DNA from: an uncultured Eubacteriales bacterium | Lineage (GTDB): Bacteria; Bacillota; Clostridia; Oscillospirales; CAG-272 | DNA length: 5,769 bases | Reading direction: 5' to 3' | NCBI GenBank assembly: GCA_934477985.1 | Contig: CAKSOR010000196.1 | Span: forward strand, 1 to 5,769 | In this document: positions 1 through 5,769 of the stretch, in pieces | Position numbering within the stretch: the first letter of the stretch is position 1 | How the letters are laid out: each line of letters starts with the position of its first letter | Program-made: the position numbers and the translations under genes | Notes under the pieces: model-generated | Database searches by the model: none | What the model saw: only the letters and a program-made list of their open reading frames with translations | Told to the model about the DNA's origin: nothing

Positions 1-1980
1 ATCCTGCTCCTTGTGCAGAGCTACGACGAGAAGACCGAGACCCAGAACTATTCGCTCGCGAAGCTCGTGGACGGCAAAAACGAGACCATTAAGGAAGACC
101 TGAACTCGCTCTTTGAGTCGGACGAAAACGAATTCGGCAGAAGATATTTCTACATAGACAGCTTCACGGTCGACGGCGACGGAAACATCTATATGACCTG
201 CGACTCCTCGGTCGTCGTGTTCGACAAGAGCTATAACAAGCTCTTCGAGATCACGGTCGACGGCTACACCCGCGGAATGGGCGTGACATCCGACGGCAGA
301 GTCTATGTCTCCTACCGCGACAACAACTCCCGCACTGAAAAGGTCAGCTACATCGACGTCGGGAAGAAGGCTTTCGGCGAGCAGATTCCGCTCCCGAACG
401 ACCGCTCGATGAACAACGCCCAGTTCTACGTCGGCAATGGCTATGACATCTACTATAAGGACAGCTCCTCGCTTTACGGCTTCAACGCCGCGGACGGCGC
501 GCCGACCGAGCTCCTGAACTTCATAAACTCCGATATCGACCCCGACACCGTGAACTCGCTCGCGGTCATCGACCAGGACAACATGATCTGCGCGACCTAT
601 GATTATTCGGACGGCAGATCGAACATCGAGGTGCTGCTCTTAAAGCGCATTCCCGAGGAAGAAATCCCCGAGAAGTACGTGATAAAGCTCGCCTACCGCT
701 CGAACGGCGGAGGCTCGCTCGGCAGTCTCGCGGTCAAGTTCAACCGCGCGAGCGACGAATACCGCGTCGAGCTCATCGACTACGCGAAGTTCGCGACCGA
801 CGACGATTACAGCGGTAAGGGTCAGCTCGAGAGCGAGATACTCGCCGGAACAGCGCCCGATGTAGTCGCGGTCAATTACTTTGGCGGCTCGGACAACTGG
901 ATCGCCCAGGGCGCGTTCACCGACCTCAACAAGCTGATAAACAAGGACGAGAGCTTCGACCGCTCGAAGTATTTCCAGAGCGTCTTTGACGCCTACACCG
1001 ACGAGAAGGGGCGGCTCTTCCAGTTCGTCGTCAGCTTCGACCTCCAGACAATCCTCGCGAATGGCGATTACATCGACTTCGACAGCTGGGACGCGGCGAA
1101 GTTCATCGACTTCGCGTCGAACATTCCCGAGGGAAAATATCTCGCGAACTACTTCACGCGCGAGATGACGCTCTACCTCCCGCTCGCCTGCTCGATGGAC
1201 AGCTTCATCGACTACAAGAAGGCGACCTGCTCATTCGACAGCGACGAATTCAGAAAGCTGCTCGAACTAGTCAAGAACACGCCCGAGTCCTTCAGCTACT
1301 ACGAATCGCTGACCGAGGAGGAAAAGCAGGACTATGAGGAGGACCGAGACAGACCCTACCGTGAGGGAAAGATTCTGCTCGACACCGACAACGGCTCGAT
1401 CTACGGACTCGACGCCTACGCTAAGGCGACCGTCGCCTACGGCGAGGGGAAGAAGGTCGTGTTCTTAGGCTACCCGACAAATCACGGCAACGGAGCTGTA
1501 ATGAGCCCCGAAATGAGCTTCGCCATAAGCGACAAGAGCGCGGTCAAGGAAGGCGCGTGGGAGTTCATCAAGCTCGTCTCGTCGACCAAGTCGGCGCGCA
1601 GAGCCTATTGGGGCTTCCCGTCAAATATCGAGCTCTTCGACGCCGCCTGCGAGGAGCAGCTCGGATACTGGAACTACTACACTTCAAACGGCTCGTGGGG
1701 CTTCGGAAACCAGACGCGTGAGGAAGTGATGGAAAGCCTCGAGCGCATATGGAGCCGCGAGGGCAAGAAGAACGGCGTACTCGTACAGACATCCCAAGAG
1801 CATGTCGACGGTCTGAAGGAGCTGATAAACGGCGCTCAGGCTTTGCCGAATCTCGAGAGCAAGGTCTTCGAGATGATCAACGAGGAGGCCGCGATGTACT
1901 ATTCCGACGCGAAAACTCTCGACGAGACGGTAAAGATAATTCAGGACAGAGTTTCGACATATATAGCTGAGATAAGCTGA
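1..1980 (+). CDS. Extracellular solute-binding protein with N-terminal propeller-like region (5' partial)
   Basis: Probable ABC-transporter substrate-binding lipoprotein that captures a solute, likely a sugar or oligosaccharide, outside the cell. The frame is open from base 1. A GTG at 13 is in frame but is not the real start: alignment with the complete paralog downstream places base 1 at about residue 123 of that protein, so the signal peptide and lipobox lie upstream of the window. Bases 1 to about 660 encode propeller-like strands with DGDGNIY (about 172-192) and TSDGRVYVSY repeats. From about 670 to the end is a family-1 binding domain, with motifs such as FNRASDEYRVEL, DNWIAQGAF.DLNKL, AYTDEKGR and CSMDSF. 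The 659 codons here match the corresponding part of the paralog (662) with a net difference of three. It ends 15 bases before the next gene and is probably co-transcribed with it. The family assignment is firm; the ligand is unknown. The pocket region around 1660-1720 has extra aromatic residues (SWGFG) that the paralog lacks, suggesting a different ligand. Confidence 0.9.
   Translation: MLLLVQSYDEKTETQNYSLAKLVDGKNETIKEDLNSLFESDENEFGRRYFYIDSFTVDGDGNIYMTCDSSVVVFDKSYNKLFEITVDGYTRGMGVTSDGRVYVSYRDNNSRTEKVSYIDVGKKAFGEQIPLPNDRSMNNAQFYVGNGYDIYYKDSSSLYGFNAADGAPTELLNFINSDIDPDTVNSLAVIDQDNMICATYDYSDGRSNIEVLLLKRIPEEEIPEKYVIKLAYRSNGGGSLGSLAVKFNRASDEYRVELIDYAKFATDDDYSGKGQLESEILAGTAPDVVAVNYFGGSDNWIAQGAFTDLNKLINKDESFDRSKYFQSVFDAYTDEKGRLFQFVVSFDLQTILANGDYIDFDSWDAAKFIDFASNIPEGKYLANYFTREMTLYLPLACSMDSFIDYKKATCSFDSDEFRKLLELVKNTPESFSYYESLTEEEKQDYEEDRDRPYREGKILLDTDNGSIYGLDAYAKATVAYGEGKKVVFLGYPTNHGNGAVMSPEMSFAISDKSAVKEGAWEFIKLVSSTKSARRAYWGFPSNIELFDAACEEQLGYWNYYTSNGSWGFGNQTREEVMESLERIWSREGKKNGVLVQTSQEHVDGLKELINGAQALPNLESKVFEMINEEAAMYYSDAKTLDETVKIIQDRVSTYIAEIS
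1946..1980 (+). repeat. 35-bp direct repeat, copy 1 (3' end of first paralog)
   Basis: The last 35 bases of this gene, ending exactly at the TGA stop, are identical to 4316-4350. They encode the C-terminal residues RVSTYIAEIS. The segment is AT-richer than the surrounding gene (it includes ATA Ile codons and ACA). The upstream base differs between copies, and so does everything after the stop. Confidence 0.9.
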
Positions 1981-1982
1981 TC

Positions 1983-1990
1983 AAGGTGGG
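1983..1990 (+). promoter_or_regulatory. Ribosome binding site of second solute-binding protein gene
   Basis: AAGGTGGG lies five bases before the ATG at 1996, inside the 15-base gap after the preceding stop codon. It is a near-consensus Shine-Dalgarno sequence and supports that start. No promoter or terminator fits in the gap, so the two genes are most simply read as one transcript. Confidence 0.75.
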
Positions 1991-1995
1991 CAGTC

Positions 1996-4350
1996 ATGAA
2001 AACCAACGCCAACAAGCACCGGCTGAAGCTTAAGCGCGTGCTGACTCTCGCCCTGATAACGCTGCTCTGCGTCCTCCCGCTTACATCCTGCGGCGGGAAG
2101 TCAGAGCCAATAAAGTCGAAGGTCGACCACGTCTACAAGGCGGTGAACGTCGACCTCGACGGCGACCTGTATCCGGAGTCGATGTTCAGCTCGGGAGACA
2201 CCCTGATCATGTTGGCGAGCGAGACGGTCAGCCGCGAACCATTTAAGACTCGCTATTCTGTCGTCACGGTCGACACCAAAACCGCCGAGTCGAAAAAGGA
2301 GATCATCGAGGAGCAAAGCGGCGTCTATGTCCAGGCGATCGCCGCCGACAGCCAGGCTGAAATAACGCTGCTCCTGCAATGCTATGACGAGGAGACCGGA
2401 GACGAAAGCTATGCGCTCGGTCGGCTGAACGGCGGAAAAATCGAGATCATCCGCGGCGACATCGACAAGCTCTTCGAGGCGGACGGTGGGGACTCCGACT
2501 CCGGCGGCAGGCTCTATATCCAGGGGCTCGCGGTCGATAAGGACGGCAACATATTCCTTTACTGCGACTATTCGATCCTCGCGCTCGACAGAGAGCTTAA
2601 TCGGCTTTTTGAGATTGAGACCTCCAGCACCGGCTATATAAACAGCGTCGGAACGACCTCAGACGGCAGAGCCTACGCGTCATACACCGACCGCCGTTCG
2701 CATAAGCAGAGCATAAGCTATATCGACACCGCGAAAAAGAGCTTCGGCGAGGAGATACAGCTGCCCGACACGCCTGATATGGTGAACGCCAGGTTTCTTG
2801 TCGGCGCCGGGTATGACATCTACTACATGGATGGACTGTCGCTCCGCGGCTTCAACGCCGCGGACGGAACGCCGACCGAGCTGCTGAATTTCGTCAACTC
2901 AGACGTCGACCCCGACAGAGTTCAGAAGCTGGCGGTTATCGACGCCGACACAGTCGCCTGCGCGACATATGGCAACGCGTCGGACGACGACGGTCTCGAG
3001 CTCATGATAATGAAGCGGATTCCCGACGATGAGATACCCGAGAAATACGTGATACGGCTCGGATACCGCTCGAACAGCGGAAACTCGGTCAAGACGTACG
3101 TGGTTAGATTCAACCGCGCGAGCGATGAATACCGCGTCGAGCTCTTCGACTACGCGAAGTACGCGACTCCCGACGACCCGTTCGCTGAAAAGCGGCTCGA
3201 GAGCGATCTCCTGAGCGGAGACGCGCCCGACATAATGGTGACGAGCGACCTGTACGTCGACAACTGGATAGCGCAGGGCGCGTTCGCCGATCTGAACAAA
3301 CTGATGAAGGCGGACAAGAGCTTCGACCGCTCGAAGTACTTCGAGGGAGTTCTCGACGCCTACACCGACGAAAAAGGGCGGATGTACGAGTTCGCCATCA
3401 GCTTCACGCTCGAGACGCTGCTCGCGAATGGCAGCTATGTCGACTTTGAAACATGGAACGCCGAGAAATTCACCGACTTCGTGTCGAAGCTGCCAAAGGA
3501 AACCTATCTGATGAGTCGGCTGCGTCGTTGGCGGGCGCCGGCGCTCGCGCTCTCCTGCTCGATGGACAGCTTTGTGAACTACAAAAAAGCGACCTGCTCG
3601 TTTGACAGCGAAGCGTTCAGAAAGCTGCTCGAGACACTGAAGAGCATGCCGGAGATGTTCAGCTACTATGACACCTTAACGCGCGACGAGCAGCTCGACT
3701 ATGAAAGCGACCCGAAAGCGCCATATCGCGAGGGAAAGCTGCTGCTCGACGATGAGGACGGTCTGATATACAGTCTGAGGGACTATGTTAAGTCGACCGT
3801 CGCGTTCGGTGAGGATGTGAAGGTTGTGTATCTCGGATATCCGACGAACAAGAGCAACGGCGCGAAGCTCAGATCGGACATCAGTTTCGCGATCAGCTCA
3901 AAGAGTCTTCTGTCCGGGGGCGCGTGGGAATTCATAAAATTCGCGTCAGAGCTGAAAACAAACATGTCAAGCCGCCAATGGGGATTTCCGATAAATGTGG
4001 AAATATTCGACGCTGTCTGTGAGTACGACGTCGGGAGCTGGAATTACATCACCTCAAACGGAACAACCGATTTCGGCAAGGACATGACGTATGAGGAAGT
4101 GAAGCGGATGGTCGACTCCCCGACACGCGGGAATGGAGGAAACGGCTCACTCGTGCAGATCACAAAGGAGCACGTCGACGGTCTGAAGGCGCTGATAAAC
4201 GGCGCTCAGAAGCCGCCCGCGACACAGAACAAGATCTTCGAAATAATCAGCGAAGAAGCCGACATGTACTATTCCGGCGCGAAATCGCTCGACGAGACAG
4301 TGAAGATAATCCAGAACAGAGTTTCGACATATATAGCTGAGATAAGCTGA
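1996..4350 (+). CDS. Extracellular solute-binding lipoprotein with N-terminal propeller-like region
   Basis: Complete 784-residue probable ABC-transporter binding protein, anchored to the outer face of the cytoplasmic membrane. The N-terminus is basic (KHRLKLKR), followed by a hydrophobic stretch at about 15-29 and the lipobox LTSC with Cys32 as the lipidated residue. This is a signal-peptidase-II type signal and supports the ATG at 1996. Residues about 40-345 are propeller-like, with strands such as DKDGNIFLYC (D183-G184-N185), TSDGRAYASY (221-230) and GYDIYYMDG (from 272). Residues about 350-784 form a family-1 binding domain. At roughly 784 residues it is nearly twice the usual 400-450 of simple sugar-binding proteins, because of the added N-terminal region. 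Well over half its residues match the upstream paralog by eye. An oddity is an arginine-rich patch at residues 507-515 (RLRRWRAP) where the paralog has an ordinary sequence. Ligand and transporter partners are not visible here. Family assignment is firm; sugar specificity is inference. Confidence 0.93.
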   Translation: MKTNANKHRLKLKRVLTLALITLLCVLPLTSCGGKSEPIKSKVDHVYKAVNVDLDGDLYPESMFSSGDTLIMLASETVSREPFKTRYSVVTVDTKTAESKKEIIEEQSGVYVQAIAADSQAEITLLLQCYDEETGDESYALGRLNGGKIEIIRGDIDKLFEADGGDSDSGGRLYIQGLAVDKDGNIFLYCDYSILALDRELNRLFEIETSSTGYINSVGTTSDGRAYASYTDRRSHKQSISYIDTAKKSFGEEIQLPDTPDMVNARFLVGAGYDIYYMDGLSLRGFNAADGTPTELLNFVNSDVDPDRVQKLAVIDADTVACATYGNASDDDGLELMIMKRIPDDEIPEKYVIRLGYRSNSGNSVKTYVVRFNRASDEYRVELFDYAKYATPDDPFAEKRLESDLLSGDAPDIMVTSDLYVDNWIAQGAFADLNKLMKADKSFDRSKYFEGVLDAYTDEKGRMYEFAISFTLETLLANGSYVDFETWNAEKFTDFVSKLPKETYLMSRLRRWRAPALALSCSMDSFVNYKKATCSFDSEAFRKLLETLKSMPEMFSYYDTLTRDEQLDYESDPKAPYREGKLLLDDEDGLIYSLRDYVKSTVAFGEDVKVVYLGYPTNKSNGAKLRSDISFAISSKSLLSGGAWEFIKFASELKTNMSSRQWGFPINVEIFDAVCEYDVGSWNYITSNGTTDFGKDMTYEEVKRMVDSPTRGNGGNGSLVQITKEHVDGLKALINGAQKPPATQNKIFEIISEEADMYYSGAKSLDETVKIIQNRVSTYIAEIS
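4316..4350 (+). repeat. 35-bp direct repeat, copy 2 (3' end of second paralog)
   Basis: Identical to 1946-1980 and likewise ending at the stop codon. The two copies are 2370 bases apart, the same offset that aligns the two genes from about base 680 (3050 in this gene) onward, so it is part of the gene duplication rather than a separate mobile repeat. Confidence 0.9.
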
Positions 4351-4389
4351 AAATTCCCCGCCGCGTGGTTTGCGGCGGGGTATCTTATT
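4351..4389. terminator. Bidirectional rho-independent terminator between convergent operons
   Basis: A perfect 9-bp stem, CCCCGCCGC (4356-4364) with GCGGCGGGG (4372-4380), encloses a 7-base loop GTGGTTT. On the + strand it is followed by TATCTTATT, a broken T-tract. On the - strand it is followed by AATTTT, which runs into the end of the solute-binding gene. It starts six bases after the + strand stop codon and lies 17 bases beyond the stop of the - strand gene, so it can serve both units. The T-tracts are imperfect, so efficiency is uncertain. Confidence 0.85.
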
Positions 4390-4397
4390 CTGACGAC

Positions 4398-5099
4398 TCA
4401 TTCCCAGTTCTCGCGCTGTATGCTCTCCCAGAGCTCCTTTAAATAGACCTTTTCGCGCTCGTAGTCAGGACATTGTTCACCGACAAGCTTCCAAAAGCGC
4501 TCTGAGTGGTTGAACTCGAACATATGGCATAGCTCGTGCAGGATTACATAATCAATCGCCGACTGCCTTGCCATTGCGAGATACCACGAGAAATTCAGCG
4601 TGTCGCGCGCCGAGCAGGACGCCCAGTGCGACCTTGCCGAGTTGATCTTCACCGACACCGGTCTGAGCCGCATCCTCGCCGCGAGCTCGCCGACTCTGGG
4701 CGTGATGATGTTCTTCGCGGCGAGCTTATAGACCTGGATGACAACAGCTTTCGCCTGCTTTGGCGAACAGCCCGGCGGGATGAAGAAGATACCGTCTTCG
4801 TAGCCCGCGCGGTCTCCGGGGCGCTCGGTCAGCGTGACCTTTCCGCCGAGAAAGCGCAGCTCAGAGCCGGGACGCAGCTCAAATTCCGCCTTCGCCGACT
4901 CGCGCTCGCGGTGCCTTTCGAGATATTCACTGAGTTTGTCGGCATGCTTTAAAGCGATCTCCTTCAGCTCGGCGGCCGGACAGAAGCGAGGCGCGAGCAT
5001 CTCCGGAACGCCGTCAGCGGCGACTCTCATCACGACCGACTTTCGCTTCGCCGACCGCACAACTCGTATGCGCAGACCGCCGACCTCAATCGTCTCCAT
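4398..5099 (-). CDS. YgjP-like (DUF45) zinc metallopeptidase family protein
   Basis: 233-residue cytoplasmic protein of the YgjP/DUF45 family, annotated as predicted metal-dependent hydrolases; no substrate is known to me. The hallmark is HELCHMFEFNHSERFW: H188, E189 and H192 form an HExxH zinc site with E189 as the probable catalytic base, and H198 is a likely third ligand. Upstream is the family's other signature, ARSHWASCSARDTLNFSWYL (155-174), where most members as I recall them read RWGSC; here Arg and Gly are His and Ala. The length fits the family (about 220-250) and no signal peptide or membrane segment is seen. The start ATG (5097-5099) is supported by a perfect AAGGAGG seven bases upstream. 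It overlaps the end of queH by 14 bases, so the two are co-transcribed and probably translationally coupled. A functional link with queuosine synthesis is not implied by the sequence. Confidence 0.9.
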   Translation of the reverse strand: METIEVGGLRIRVVRSAKRKSVVMRVAADGVPEMLAPRFCPAAELKEIALKHADKLSEYLERHRERESAKAEFELRPGSELRFLGGKVTLTERPGDRAGYEDGIFFIPPGCSPKQAKAVVIQVYKLAAKNIITPRVGELAARMRLRPVSVKINSARSHWASCSARDTLNFSWYLAMARQSAIDYVILHELCHMFEFNHSERFWKLVGEQCPDYEREKVYLKELWESIQRENWE

Positions 5100-5703
5100 G
5101 CTTCAGCCTCCTTGAGAACTCACAGCCGCAGAAGTCCTGCCGGTAGAGCCCGTAAAGCCGCGACAGCTCTATTGAGCGCTTGTACCCCTCGCGCTTCTTG
5201 AAATCGGACGGCAGCCACTTCAGCGAGTACTTGTCGGCGAGCTCAAACCCGATCTCGTTGAGTTTCTCGGCGTTCTTGTGCGGGCTGACGGTCAGAGTCG
5301 TCGCGAAATAATCGAAATCTCCGCGGCGCGCGGCATAGTATTCCGCGGTTTTTTCAAGCCGCAGACGGTAGCAGGAAAAGCACCTCGCCCCGCCCTCCGG
5401 AAGTGTCTCGAGTCCGCGCGAGAGCCCGAGAAAGCGTTCCGGCTCGTAGTCTCCGTCGATCACCTCTATGAGATTCTCATGCGGCATCAGCGAGACGAGC
5501 CGATAAAGCTCGGACAGCCGCTTTGAATACTCCTCGCGGGAGGTTATGTTCGGGTTATAGAAATAGACCGTGATGTCAAAACAGCTCGTGAGATACTCAA
5601 GCACATAGCTCGAACACGGCGCGCAGCAGGCGTGGAGCAGAAGACGGCGCTTTGCACCGGCGCTGAGCTCGTTTTCGAGCTCAATCTGATAATTTCTTTT
5701 CAT
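5086..5703 (-). CDS. queH: Epoxyqueuosine reductase QueH
   Basis: QueH (formerly DUF208) reduces epoxyqueuosine to queuosine at the wobble position of GUN-anticodon tRNAs, the last step of queuosine synthesis. It replaces the unrelated cobalamin enzyme QueG in many bacteria. Counting from the ATG at 5703 (205 residues), the metal-binding cysteines of the family are all present: LLLHACCAPCSS (C26, C27, C30), CFSC (C108, C111) and the C-terminal CGCEFS (C192, C194). Other family motifs are YFYNPNI, FATTLTVSPHKN, LPSDFKKREGYKRSIELS and LYRQDF. Length is normal for the family. The start is ambiguous: a TTG at 5712 would add three residues. I prefer the ATG because NYQ-type N-termini directly after Met-Lys are usual in clostridial QueH. 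Neither start has a well-spaced ribosome binding site. It is the first visible gene of a two-gene unit with the metallopeptidase gene. Confidence 0.93.
   Translation of the reverse strand: MKRNYQIELENELSAGAKRRLLLHACCAPCSSYVLEYLTSCFDITVYFYNPNITSREEYSKRLSELYRLVSLMPHENLIEVIDGDYEPERFLGLSRGLETLPEGGARCFSCYRLRLEKTAEYYAARRGDFDYFATTLTVSPHKNAEKLNEIGFELADKYSLKWLPSDFKKREGYKRSIELSRLYGLYRQDFCGCEFSRRLKHGDD
5107..5113 (-). promoter_or_regulatory. Ribosome binding site of YgjP-like gene, inside queH
   Basis: On the minus strand this reads AAGGAGG, a full match to the anti-Shine-Dalgarno sequence, seven bases before the ATG at 5099. It lies within the last codons of queH (the Arg-Arg of FSRRLK), so translating ribosomes on queH pass over it. 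This fixes the metallopeptidase start. Confidence 0.85.
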
Positions 5704-5720
5704 ATTTTTCAAAAAAACTA

Positions 5721-5749
5721 TTGAAGTTCTCCTTCGGATATGGTATAAT
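5721..5749 (+). promoter_or_regulatory. Sigma-A-type promoter reading rightwards out of the window
   Basis: TTGAAG (5721-5726) as -35, a 17-base spacer, and a perfect TATAAT (5744-5749) preceded by TG at 5741-5742, which makes an extended -10. Transcription would start near 5756, leaving only about 14 transcribed bases in view. It must serve a gene or RNA divergent from queH that lies beyond the right edge. The elements sit within the short AT-rich gap upstream of queH. Confidence 0.7.
5729..5734 (-). promoter_or_regulatory. Possible ribosome binding site for queH, poorly spaced
   Basis: The minus strand carries AAGGAG here, the only good Shine-Dalgarno match upstream of queH. It is 16 bases from the TTG at 5712 and 25 bases from the ATG at 5703, both longer than the usual 5-10. 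It may act with the TTG, or the gene may rely on the purine-rich GAAAAA just before the ATG. Confidence 0.4.
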
Positions 5750-5769
5750 ATTTGTATCTGAAACCAGTG

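Noticed and set aside
13..15. GTG at 13 as the true start of the first gene
   Set aside because: The frame is open to base 1 and the preceding residues (ILLL) align with ITLLL in the complete paralog, which has a further 122 residues and a signal peptide before this point.
986..1168. Small Ser/Arg/Thr-rich reading frame within the first binding-protein gene
   Set aside because: Low-complexity out-of-frame reading of GC-rich codons; no ribosome binding site, and the main frame is clearly conserved with the paralog.
1568..1792. Antisense Arg/Ser-rich frame
   Set aside because: Shadow of the conserved + strand gene in GC-rich DNA; composition is unlike a real protein.
1981..1995. Transcription terminator or promoter between the two binding-protein genes
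   Set aside because: The gap is 15 bases and contains only a ribosome binding site; no stem-loop or promoter boxes fit.
161..4180. Many GTCGAC hexamers across both binding-protein genes, suggestive of a repeated site
   Set aside because: Mostly explained by frequent Val-Asp pairs written with the preferred codons GTC GAC, or by the same preferred codons in other frames; no regular spacing was noticed.
4536..4952. 138-residue + strand frame opposite the metallopeptidase gene
   Set aside because: It is antisense to a well-conserved zinc-motif protein and is Arg-rich with no recognisable motif.
5704..5769. A preQ1 riboswitch upstream of queH
   Set aside because: The visible leader has no C-rich aptamer core or recognisable hairpin, and it is mostly occupied by the divergent promoter.

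Overview
The window reads as chromosomal DNA from a GC-rich Gram-positive bacterium, most likely a Clostridia-class Bacillota (Oscillospiraceae-like) gut or rumen organism. The signs are: a lipoprotein-type extracellular solute-binding protein in which a propeller-like N-terminal region is joined to a family-1 binding domain; AAGGAGG-type ribosome binding sites; a consensus sigma-A-type promoter; the QueH form of epoxyqueuosine reductase; and strong use of GAC, CTC, TCG and GCG codons alongside ATA for Ile. The taxonomic placement is inference, because no rRNA or marker gene is present.

Left part (1-4350, + strand): two tandem paralogous genes for large extracellular solute-binding proteins. 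The first is cut by the window start and lacks about 122 residues compared with its neighbour. The second is complete, with a signal peptide and lipobox. They are separated by 15 bases that hold only a ribosome binding site, so they are probably co-transcribed. Both combine an N-terminal propeller-like region with a C-terminal carbohydrate-type ABC transporter binding domain. They are probably membrane-anchored receptors for oligosaccharides or similar solutes. No permease or ATPase gene is visible here. The two genes are colinear over their last 1240 bases or so, and their final 35 bases are identical.

Middle (4351-4397): a perfect 9-bp GC hairpin separates the convergent transcription units and probably acts as a bidirectional terminator.

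Right part (4398-5712, - strand): a two-gene operon. queH (epoxyqueuosine reductase, last step of tRNA queuosine synthesis) comes first and overlaps by 14 bases a YgjP-like (DUF45) zinc metallopeptidase gene, whose ribosome binding site lies inside the end of queH. Between queH and the window's right edge is a strong-looking promoter pointing rightwards (TTGAAG, 17-base spacer, extended TGGTATAAT), implying a divergent gene or RNA just outside the window.

Most of the window is ordinary, well-recognised biology and I see no clear new system. The points most worth a second look are the arginine-rich divergent patch in the second binding protein, the identical 3' ends of the paralogs, and the promoter embedded in the queH leader.
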